From: JAAFGT01 sp041485165
GTDB taxonomy: Bacteria; Acidobacteriota; Terriglobia; Acidiferrales; UBA7541
Length of the DNA: 7,264 bases
NCBI GenBank assembly: GCA_041485165.1
Contig: JBGPJC010000154.1
Location: 1 to 7,264 of the forward strand
Direction of reading: 5' to 3'
The first letter of the stretch is position 1, and the number at the start of each line of letters is the position of its first letter. A model generated the notes under the pieces. It had not been told where the DNA came from. It did not search any database and worked only from the letters and a program-made list of their open reading frames with translations. This document shows positions 1 through 5,768 of this stretch, one piece after another. The position numbers and the translations under genes were made by a program.

Positions 1-1
1 A

Positions 2-334
2 CCGAAATTCGATCAGGTGCTCGATGGTTTCTTCAACCAGCAGCTTGCTGGACGCGTCCGCGGACAGGAGGATTTCGAAAGGGTCCTCCGCAACCTGGCG
101 GGAATCAAGATCGACAAGAAAAAACTTAAAGCGGAGAAAGAAAAAGGGAAGCTGGAAGCAAAGCCAGGGAAGGGTGCGCCGTTAGCGAATGCTTTCAAGG
201 GCAAGCCCGCTCCCGCCATGCAGAAAAAGGCGGGCGGGGCTCCGTGGGCCAAGGCTCCGGCAAGCAGCCATCCACCGGCCGCGGCGAAGAAAGCTACGCC
301 CCATACCGCCCAGAAACAAGCGCGGAAACGCTGA
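2..334 (+). CDS. 3' end of an unrecognised gene with a basic low-complexity C-terminal tail (5' partial)
   Basis: The reading frame is open from the window edge to the TGA at 332-334, giving the last 110 residues of a longer protein. A GTG at 17 is in frame, but nothing resembling a ribosome binding site can be judged and the frame stays open upstream, so a partial gene is the simpler reading. The first 40 or so residues (PKFDQVLDGFFNQQLAGRVR and following) look globular and partly helical. From about residue 38 the chain becomes strongly Lys/Ala/Pro-rich with no hydrophobic core, ending in KQARKR; it includes an AAAKKA stretch like those in H1-like or ribosome-associated tails. This suggests a disordered basic tail that might bind nucleic acid, which is inference. 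I do not recognise the family. The stop lies 99 bases before the preferred dnaE start on the same strand. Confidence 0.6.
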   Translation, partial: PKFDQVLDGFFNQQLAGRVRGQEDFERVLRNLAGIKIDKKKLKAEKEKGKLEAKPGKGAPLANAFKGKPAPAMQKKAGGAPWAKAPASSHPPAAAKKATPHTAQKQARKR

Positions 335-348
335 GGCCGCAAGGCTTC
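333..348 (+). other. Stem-loop with GCAA tetraloop at the stop of the first gene
   Basis: Bases 333-338 (GAGGCC) pair with 343-348 (GGCTTC) as a six-pair stem, including one G-U pair, closed by a GCAA (GNRA) tetraloop at 339-342. The stem begins inside the TGA stop. Only TTC/TCTG follows and there is no U-tract, so it is at best a weak intrinsic terminator or a 3'-end-stabilising hairpin. The structure is seen; the function is inferred. Confidence 0.3.
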
Positions 349-393
349 TGCCGTCATCGTGCTTTCGCAACAGGAGCCGAGTCTCACGGCGCG

Positions 394-423
394 TTGGCAA
401 ATTGCCCGGCACCGTCATACAAT
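394..423 (+). promoter_or_regulatory. Sigma70-like promoter at the dnaE start
   Basis: TTGGCA at 394-399 matches the -35 consensus at five of six positions. TACAAT at 418-423 matches the -10 consensus at five of six. The spacer is 18 bases. Transcription would be expected to start near 429-432, which is downstream of the ATG at 422 and only a few bases before the ATG at 434. The hexamers are seen; promoter activity is inferred. Confidence 0.45.
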
Positions 424-433
424 GTCCTCCGGA

Positions 434-3400
434 ATGCACACTCCGAATTTCGTCCATCTCCATCTGCACACCGATTACAGTCTATTGGACGGCGCCTGTG
501 ACATCTCCGCCGTCGTAGATGAGGCTGCGCGCCGCGGCATGCCCGCCGTGGCCGTCACCGACCATGGCAACCTGTTCGCCGCCGCCAATTTTTTCCACGA
601 AGCCACTACGCGCGGCGTCAAGCCCATCATCGGCTGCGAGGTTTACGTGGCTCGCGGCAGTCACAAGGATAAATCTTCCGATCCGGAAGCGCCCGGAGCC
701 GGCCGCGCCAACCATCTGGTCCTGCTGTGCGAGAATTCCGAGGGCTATCGCAACCTGGTGAAGCTGGTCTCCACCGCCTTCCTCGACGGTTTTTACTACA
801 AGCCGCGCGTGGACCACGACCTGCTCGCCAAACACTCCCGTGGCCTGATCGCACTTTCCGCCTGCCTGCGGGGAGAAGTCTCTGAAGGCCTGCTGGAGGA
901 CCGGGAAGAAGCCGCGCGCACCTCGGCCTATCGCTTGCGCGATATCTTCGGCAAGGGCAACTTCTTCCTTGAGGTGCAGGACCAGGGCCTGGAGATCGAG
1001 AAAAAGGTGAATCAGGGCATGGTGCGCTTGTCCCGCGAGACCGGGATTCCCCTGGTGGCCACCAACGACGCGCACTATCTTTCCCAGGCCGATGCCCGCG
1101 CCCAGGAGGTCCTGCTCTGCATACAGACCGGCAAGACCATGGGCGATGCGCACCGCATGCGCTTCGCCACCGACCAGTTCTATTTCAAGACTGCCGAGGA
1201 GATGGCCCAGGTTTTTGCCGAGCTGCCCGACGCGGTCTCGCGAACTGTGGATATTGCCGCGCGCTGTAACGTCAGGATCGAGCGCGCCGCCAACCCCTTC
1301 CCCGAGTTCCGCGTGCCCGAAGGGCACACGCTGGAAAGTTATTTCGAGATTGTCGCGCGCAAAGGTTTTGCCGAACGCGTTCCGCAGCTCGAGCGTTTGG
1401 CCGCGCAGGGTCTGCTGCGCCACTCGCTCGCCGAATATGAGCAGCGCCTCTCCGCTGAGCTGGAGATGCTCAAGCAGATGCGCTTTGCCGGGTACTTCCT
1501 GATCGTCTGGGACTTTATCCATTACGCGCGCACCCAGGGCATCCCGGTGGGCCCGGGGCGGGGTTCGGCCGCAGGCAGCCTGGTGAGCTACGCGCTGCGC
1601 ATCACCGATGTGGACCCGCTGCAATACGACCTGATTTTTGAGCGCTTCATCAATCCGGAGCGCGTCTCACTGCCGGACATCGACATTGATTTCTGCATGC
1701 GCCGCCGCAGCGAAGTGATTGAGTACGTCACGCGCACCTACGGCCGCGAAAACGTGGCCCAGATCATCACCTTTGGCACCATGGCGGCCAAAGCGGCGAT
1801 CAAGGACGTGGGCCGCGCGCTCGACCTGCCCTACGGCGAAGTGGACCGCTTGGCCAAGCTGATCCCCGCAGAGCTGAACATCACCCTGGACAAGGCGCTG
1901 AGGGACAGCCCGCAACTCCGCGGTGCCATCGAGAAGGACGAGCGCTTCCGCGAATTGATGGAGATTGCCCAGCGCCTCGAGGGGTTTGCGCGCCACGCCT
2001 CGACCCACGCCGCCGGTGTGGTCATCTCACCGCAACCGCTGATGGAGATCGTGCCGCTGTACAAGACCAACCGTGATGAAATCACCACCCAGTACGACAT
2101 GAACGCGCTCGAGCGGCTGGGGCTGATCAAGATGGACTTTCTCGGGCTGACCACCCTGACCGTCCTCGATGATGCCGTTAAGCTGATCCAGGAGAACCGC
2201 AAGTTGACTGTCGACCTGGCAGCGCTGCCGCTCGACGACCCCGGCGTCTACGCCATGTTCACGCGCGGCGACACCAGCGGCATCTTCCAGTTTGAGTCGC
2301 ACGGCATGCGCGACATCCTCCGCCGCTACCAGCCTTCGCGGCTCGAGGATCTCACCGCGCTCAACGCGCTCTACCGGCCCGGGCCCATCCAGGGCGGCAT
2401 GATTGATGATTTCATTGACCGCAAGCAGGGGCGCAAGCGCGTGGCCTTTGAGCTGCCCGACCTCAAGGACATCCTTGCGGAAACCTGGGGCGTAATCCTT
2501 TACCAGGAACAGGTGATGCAGATTGCCAACCGCCTGGCGGGTTTCTCGCTGGGCGAGGCCGACCTGCTCCGCCGCGCCATGGGCAAGAAGAAGAAGGAAG
2601 AGATGGCCGCCCAGCGCGACAAATTCCTGGCCGGCTGCCGCGCCCGCAAGGTGCCGGACAAAAAAGCAGGGAAAATCTTCGACCTGATGGCCGAATTCGC
2701 CGGCTATGGCTTTAACAAATCGCACTCCTGCGCCTACGCCTGGCTGGCCTACCAGACGGCGTTTCTCAAGGTCCACTATCCGGTGGAATTCATGTGCGCC
2801 CTGCTCACCTCCGAAACCGACAAGACCGAAAAAGTGGTGAAATACATCCACGAGGCGCGGGCCGCGGGGATCACCGTGCTCCCGCCGGATGTCCACGAGA
2901 GCGGGCTGTACTTCACGCCGGTCGGCGAACAGATTCGCTTCGGTCTTGCGGCCATCAAGAACGTTGGGGAAAGCACCGCCCGCGAGATCTGCGCCGCCCG
3001 CTCCCAGAAAGGGCGTTTCAAGAACGCTTTCGAGTTTGTAGAAGCTATCGAGCCCAAGTACTTGAACCGCCGTGTATTCGAAGCTCTGGCCAAGGCCGGT
3101 GCCACCGACTCGCTGGGCGGTTCCCGGCCGCGAATCTGGGCGGCGATTCCTGAGCTTCTTCAGCATGGGCAAAACTCGTGGAGAAACAAATCCGCCGGAC
3201 AGCATGGTCTCTTCCGTTCCGGCGCTGGTCAGACGTCAGCGGATGTTGCCCTCAACGAATTGCCCCAGGCCGAGGAGTGGTCGGAAGACCAGCGGCTTCA
3301 GGGAGAGTATGAAACCCTGGGTTTTTATATTTCCGGGCACCCCCTGGCGAAATATAGCGGGCGGTTGAAGCAGCTCGCGGTGTGCGAGCTTGGCGCACTG

Positions 3401-4018
3401 GAAGGGAAGAAGAACAACGAGGACGTCATGGTCGCCGGCATCGTCGCCAGCCTTCGTCCGATGCGCTCGCGCCGGGGCGCGCGCTGGGCCATCCTTACGC
3501 TTCAGGACATGACCGGCATGGCCGAGATGCTGGTCTTTCCGGAAAGTTTCCAGCGACTGGAAAACCTGCTGCGGGTCAATACTCCGCTCCTGGTGAAGGG
3601 CCGGATCAATGTGCAGGAAGTCGGCACGCGCGTGGCGGTCTCCGAGGCCAAACTGCTGGAGCTGGCCAGCGAGGGCACCGCGGCGCTGCGCGTGCGCGTG
3701 GACCTGGAAACGCTCGACGAGTTCACTCTGGACCGCTTGCAGGAGCTCTTCCGCGGGCACCCTGGGCCTTGCCGGGTTTCCTTCGCGCTCATCGCCGCCG
3801 ACGGCACCTCCGGAACGCTCGACTCCGCCTGCCGCGTGCGCCTGGACGACGCAATGGTTGAGGCCGTGAAGCAGCTCCTCGGCCCCGATGCGGTCGAGGT
3901 CACTGGTGCGGGCAACGGAAACTGCAAGCCCGGCGCGGCCGCTCTTGGTGGAAGGAAGGAGAATGCCTCCGCGGCTACAGCCTCCGAGGGGGCGACGCAT
4001 CGCAGCCATGGACTCTAA
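434..4018 (+). CDS. dnaE: DNA polymerase III alpha subunit (replicative DNA polymerase)
   Basis: This is the catalytic subunit of the bacterial replicase, a C-family polymerase that extends primers at the fork on the beta clamp. It is 1194 residues from ATG 434 (E. coli DnaE is 1160). The N-terminal PHP domain opens with FVHLHLHTDYSLLDG. The palm follows with GPGRGSAAGS at 373-382, the catalytic Asp pair in PDIDIDF (D415, D417) and D568 in KMDFLGL. Next come YGFNKSHS at 758-765, a helix-hairpin-helix region near 834-846, a clamp-binding peptide QHGLF at 923-927 (the E. coli QADMF site) and an OB fold from about 998. The last 35 or so residues are Gly/Ala/Ser-rich and look unconserved. In-frame starts also exist at GTG 359 and ATG 422. 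I prefer 434 because it gives the usual family N-terminus and the promoter -10 covers 422. No start has a clear Shine-Dalgarno. The 3' end overlaps accA. Confidence 0.97.
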   Translation: MHTPNFVHLHLHTDYSLLDGACDISAVVDEAARRGMPAVAVTDHGNLFAAANFFHEATTRGVKPIIGCEVYVARGSHKDKSSDPEAPGAGRANHLVLLCENSEGYRNLVKLVSTAFLDGFYYKPRVDHDLLAKHSRGLIALSACLRGEVSEGLLEDREEAARTSAYRLRDIFGKGNFFLEVQDQGLEIEKKVNQGMVRLSRETGIPLVATNDAHYLSQADARAQEVLLCIQTGKTMGDAHRMRFATDQFYFKTAEEMAQVFAELPDAVSRTVDIAARCNVRIERAANPFPEFRVPEGHTLESYFEIVARKGFAERVPQLERLAAQGLLRHSLAEYEQRLSAELEMLKQMRFAGYFLIVWDFIHYARTQGIPVGPGRGSAAGSLVSYALRITDVDPLQYDLIFERFINPERVSLPDIDIDFCMRRRSEVIEYVTRTYGRENVAQIITFGTMAAKAAIKDVGRALDLPYGEVDRLAKLIPAELNITLDKALRDSPQLRGAIEKDERFRELMEIAQRLEGFARHASTHAAGVVISPQPLMEIVPLYKTNRDEITTQYDMNALERLGLIKMDFLGLTTLTVLDDAVKLIQENRKLTVDLAALPLDDPGVYAMFTRGDTSGIFQFESHGMRDILRRYQPSRLEDLTALNALYRPGPIQGGMIDDFIDRKQGRKRVAFELPDLKDILAETWGVILYQEQVMQIANRLAGFSLGEADLLRRAMGKKKKEEMAAQRDKFLAGCRARKVPDKKAGKIFDLMAEFAGYGFNKSHSCAYAWLAYQTAFLKVHYPVEFMCALLTSETDKTEKVVKYIHEARAAGITVLPPDVHESGLYFTPVGEQIRFGLAAIKNVGESTAREICAARSQKGRFKNAFEFVEAIEPKYLNRRVFEALAKAGATDSLGGSRPRIWAAIPELLQHGQNSWRNKSAGQHGLFRSGAGQTSADVALNELPQAEEWSEDQRLQGEYETLGFYISGHPLAKYSGRLKQLAVCELGALEGKKNNEDVMVAGIVASLRPMRSRRGARWAILTLQDMTGMAEMLVFPESFQRLENLLRVNTPLLVKGRINVQEVGTRVAVSEAKLLELASEGTAALRVRVDLETLDEFTLDRLQELFRGHPGPCRVSFALIAADGTSGTLDSACRVRLDDAMVEAVKQLLGPDAVEVTGAGNGNCKPGAAALGGRKENASAATASEGATHRSHGL
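3200..3214 (+). other. Beta-clamp binding motif coding segment inside dnaE
   Basis: These codons encode Gln-His-Gly-Leu-Phe (residues 923-927 from the 434 start), preceded by Gly. It fits the QxxLF form of the bacterial clamp-binding consensus. It sits between the helix-hairpin-helix region and the OB fold, where E. coli DnaE carries its essential QADMF motif at 920-924. The match in position and pattern is seen; clamp binding is known for the family and inferred here. Confidence 0.7.
3950..3961 (+). promoter_or_regulatory. Purine-rich Shine-Dalgarno-like tract inside the dnaE tail, upstream of accA
   Basis: GGAAGGAAGGAG lies inside the dnaE coding region. Its first GGAAGGA sits six bases before an in-frame ATG for accA at 3963; its last GGAG ends one base before it. 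By contrast, the family-typical start at 4008 has only GAGGGGG around 3986-3992, about 15 bases away. The tract may load ribosomes for accA at either ATG. The tract is seen; its use is inferred. Confidence 0.45.
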
Positions 4019-4967
4019 GAACAAAAAACGCGCTATCGACGACCTGGAGAAGGACGTCGAAAAACTGCGCGAGCTTGCCGGACGCGGCGATGTCAGCCCC
4101 GAGGAGATCGAGCGCCTGCGCGGCGACGTGCACGCCCTGCGGCGCGAGTTCCTCGACCACATCCAACCCTGGCAGCGCACCCAGCTCGCCCGCCATCCCA
4201 ATCGTCCCTATACCCTGGACTACATCCGGATCCTGTTTGAGGATTTCATCGAAATATGCGGCGACCGCGCTTTCGGCGACGATCCGGCTCTGATCGCCGG
4301 CATGGCGCGATTCCACGGGCGGCCCTGCGTGGTCATCGGTCACCAGAAGGGCCGCGACACCAAGCAGCGGCTGGCGCGTAATTTCGGCCAGGCCAAGCCG
4401 GAGGGTTATCGCAAAGCGCTGCGCGTGATGCAACTGGCGGCAAAGTTCAAGCGCCCCATTTTCACCTTGGTGGATACTCCCGGCGCCTATCCGGGCATTG
4501 ACGCGGAAGAGCGCGGCCAGGCCGAGGCCATCGCCCGCAACCTGCGCGAGATGATGCGCCTGCCGGTGCCCATCATCGTCAGCATCACCGGGGAAGGGGG
4601 CTCCGGCGGGGCGCTGGCCATCGCCGTCGGCGACCGCATCCAGATTCTCGAGAATGCCATCTACTCGGTGATTTCACCGGAAGGCTGCGCTTCGATCATG
4701 TGGCGCGATTCATCCAAAGCGGAAATGGCTGCCGCGGCCCTGCGCATTACTTCCACCGATCTTCTCTCCATGGGTCTGGTGGATGCCATCGTTCCCGAGC
4801 CTGAGGGCGGAGCTCACCTTGACCATCAAGGCGCGGCCGCTCTGCTCGATGCCGCGCTGGTCAAAAATCTGCAGGAGCTCGACCTGCTCGATGTCGGCCA
4901 GTTGCTCGAGCGGCGCTATCAGAAATTCCGCCGCATGGGCCAGTTCTACGAAGATCTTCCCGCCTAG
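4008..4967 (+). CDS. accA: Acetyl-CoA carboxylase carboxyltransferase, alpha subunit
   Basis: AccA pairs with AccD to transfer the carboxyl group from carboxybiotin on AccB to acetyl-CoA, making malonyl-CoA for fatty acid synthesis in the cytosol. From ATG 4008 the protein is 319 residues, the same length as E. coli AccA. Visible family blocks are the charged N-terminal helix (MDSKNKKRAIDDLEKDVEKL), ARHPNRPYTLDYIR, IGHQKGRDTK, DTPGAYPG at 156-163, the oxyanion-type GEGGSGGALAI from 195, and YSVISPEGCASIMW, ending in RRYQKFRRMGQFYEDLPA. It belongs to the crotonase superfamily; the zinc finger belongs to AccD and is absent, as expected. The start overlaps the last 11 bases of dnaE. An in-frame ATG at 3963 has a much stronger ribosome binding site (GGAAGGAAGGAG at 3950-3961) and would add 15 Pro/Arg-rich residues, so the true start is open. 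Confidence 0.96.
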   Translation: MDSKNKKRAIDDLEKDVEKLRELAGRGDVSPEEIERLRGDVHALRREFLDHIQPWQRTQLARHPNRPYTLDYIRILFEDFIEICGDRAFGDDPALIAGMARFHGRPCVVIGHQKGRDTKQRLARNFGQAKPEGYRKALRVMQLAAKFKRPIFTLVDTPGAYPGIDAEERGQAEAIARNLREMMRLPVPIIVSITGEGGSGGALAIAVGDRIQILENAIYSVISPEGCASIMWRDSSKAEMAAAALRITSTDLLSMGLVDAIVPEPEGGAHLDHQGAAALLDAALVKNLQELDLLDVGQLLERRYQKFRRMGQFYEDLPA

Positions 4968-4990
4968 CCGCTCCCCACCCTGGCTTCTTT
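4966..4990 (+). terminator. Weak candidate intrinsic terminator after accA
   Basis: AGCC at 4966-4969, overlapping the accA TAG, can pair with GGCT at 4982-4985, with a possible inner G-U pair. The loop is ten to twelve bases and is followed by TCTTT and a further T. The stem is short and the loop long, so this is a weak candidate at the expected place. Confidence 0.2.
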
Positions 4991-5040
4991 TGTCGCCAAC
5001 CCAATCCCGTAACGTTTCCTCGTTCAATCAAGTGGTGAAA

Positions 5041-5081
5041 GACTGATCTCTCGCCGTCATCCTGAGGCGAACCGATCAGTC
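5041..5081 (+). repeat. Nested inverted repeat (two-stage hairpin)
   Basis: The outer arms GACTGATC (5041-5048) and GATCAGTC (5074-5081) are perfect eight-base reverse complements. Inside them TCGCC (5051-5055) and GGCGA (5066-5070) form a five-base stem around the loop GTCATCCTGA. A TC/ACC internal loop separates the two stems. There is no U-tract after it, so it is not a standard intrinsic terminator. The pairing is seen directly. Confidence 0.6.
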
Positions 5082-5104
5082 CGCCGCGGCGGACGAAGGA
5101 TCTC
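5055..5104 (+). repeat. Candidate dispersed repeat element (GTCATCCTGAGG ... CGAAGGATCTC type)
   Basis: The segment begins CGTCATCCTGAGG and ends CGAAGGATCTC. Between these lies a perfect 16-base palindrome, GTCCGCCGCGGCGGAC, at 5079-5094. ATCCT (5059-5063) and AGGAT (5097-5101) are complementary and can close the element around the palindrome. I recall sequences of the form TCATCCTGAGCGAAGCGAAGGATCT as a common dispersed repeat in Acidobacteriota and other genomes. The resemblance is from memory, and only one copy is visible here, so multiplicity cannot be confirmed from this window. Confidence 0.5.
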
Positions 5105-5143
5105 AATGTCCGGTGCATGCAGCTATTCCCGCCTCTCGGGGCG

Positions 5144-5173
5144 TTGACCTATAGGAACTTGCGGACAGAGAAT
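5144..5173 (+). promoter_or_regulatory. Possible sigma70-like promoter for the [2Fe-2S] gene
   Basis: TTGACC at 5144-5149 matches the -35 consensus at five of six positions, and GAGAAT at 5168-5173 matches the -10 at four of six, with an 18-base spacer. A start near 5180 would give a leader of about 60 bases before ATG 5241. The -10 is weak, so this is tentative. Confidence 0.3.
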
Positions 5174-5240
5174 GCTTGCCGGGCATGCTTCCTGGGATTA
5201 TTTTGGGTTACCCGCAACGCAACGAGGGAAGAGGGCCTTC

Positions 5241-5603
5241 ATGTCGGAAATTTTTCGGCCGTACGAACGGCTGGTGGAAATCAAGGTCCTCGGCAAGACT
5301 CTGGCGGTGCCGGAGAAGAATACCGTCCTCCGCGCATTCCAGTACCTCAGTCCCGATACCATCCCCTACGGACGTTTCTGCTGGAACCAGGAATGCCAGT
5401 ATTGCCGTGTGACCTGCAAGCTCCCCGACGATGACGAGGCGCGCCCCATGCTCTCCTGTAAGTTCCTGGTCGTCCCGGGAATGGAGATTACCGAGATGGC
5501 CACAGAGTTGATGTGGTGTCTGCGCGGCAGGCTCGGCACTCTAGCTTCACCCGCTGGAAACCCGGGGCCTGCGGCGGCTTCGGAAGACGTATCTCGGCCC
5601 TGA
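5241..5603 (+). CDS. Small [2Fe-2S] ferredoxin-like protein
   Basis: The 120-residue product has a ferredoxin-fold cluster site: C47-x4-C52-x2-C55 followed by C73, in the context IPYGRFCWNQECQYCRVTC and LSCKFLVVPGMEITEM. The spacing and the LSC...GMEI ending resemble the plant-type/NuoG-N-like 2Fe-2S family, so an electron-transfer role is likely; the redox partners are unknown. A fifth Cys (C59) and a sixth (C93) are not part of the usual ligand set. There is no signal peptide, so it should be cytosolic. The ATG at 5241 has AGAGGG ending five bases upstream, and this decides the start; an in-frame ATG at 5172 would add 23 residues without family likeness. After about residue 99 the tail (LASPAGNPGPAAASEDVSRP) is low complexity. 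It sits 165 bases before ccmE on the same strand. No gene symbol is warranted. Confidence 0.8.
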   Translation: MSEIFRPYERLVEIKVLGKTLAVPEKNTVLRAFQYLSPDTIPYGRFCWNQECQYCRVTCKLPDDDEARPMLSCKFLVVPGMEITEMATELMWCLRGRLGTLASPAGNPGPAAASEDVSRP

Positions 5604-5727
5604 GGCCCTCGCCTCTCGCGCCACCCCAGGTTTGACGCACTATCGCCCGGAGGCTGCTTATCGCGCCGCCAGTACCCCGAGTGACCAAGCCGCCACCATT
5701 GGCTCCAAAGTTTGCTCCGGCGCGCTG

Positions 5728-5736
5728 TGGTACACT
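5728..5736 (+). promoter_or_regulatory. Extended -10 promoter upstream of ccmE
   Basis: TGG-TACACT (5728-5736) fits an extended -10 element: TGn followed by a hexamer matching TATAAT at four of six. No good -35 stands at the usual distance (TTGCTC at 5712-5717 is too close), which is tolerated by extended -10 promoters. Transcription from near 5743 would give a leader of about 26 bases carrying the GAGG at 5758-5761. Activity is inferred. Confidence 0.35.
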
Positions 5737-5768
5737 TCACAGTGGGGATGCCGAAAAGAGGTACTGGT

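Larger units (their letters stand above)
4968..5240. other. Intergenic region between accA and the [2Fe-2S] gene
   Basis: I see no convincing gene in these 273 bases. Short frames cross it but have no family resemblance and no good start. It holds the weak terminator candidate after accA, the nested hairpin and palindrome at 5041-5104, and a possible promoter at 5144-5173. No tRNA or other known RNA gene is recognisable. Confidence 0.6.

Noticed and set aside
359..433. GTG at 359 as the dnaE start
   Set aside because: It would add 25 residues with no likeness to DnaE N-termini, no Shine-Dalgarno precedes it, and the strong promoter lies downstream of it. ATG 422 is possible but lies inside the -10 element.
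482..1624. Long minus-strand open frame opposite dnaE
   Set aside because: It is a shadow of the GC-rich dnaE codon pattern, with no recognisable domain, and dnaE is certain on the plus strand.
2027..3205. 392-residue minus-strand frame opposite dnaE
   Set aside because: It is antisense to highly conserved polymerase and helix-hairpin-helix coding sequence, and its product has no family likeness.
3236..4201. Minus-strand frame across the dnaE-accA junction
   Set aside because: It is rich in Arg/Ser/Gly as expected for an antisense shadow and crosses two real genes.
5079..5094. The 16-base palindrome as a transcription factor operator
   Set aside because: It lies within a segment resembling a dispersed repeat and about 50 bases before a weak promoter; nothing ties it to a known regulator.
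5172..5240. Upstream ATG at 5172 for the [2Fe-2S] protein
   Set aside because: The extra 23 residues do not resemble the family, and the clear AGAGGG site serves ATG 5241.
5632..5661. TTGACG ... GCTTAT as a promoter for ccmE
   Set aside because: The -35 is good but the -10 matches at only three of six positions; the TGGTACACT element nearer the gene is better.
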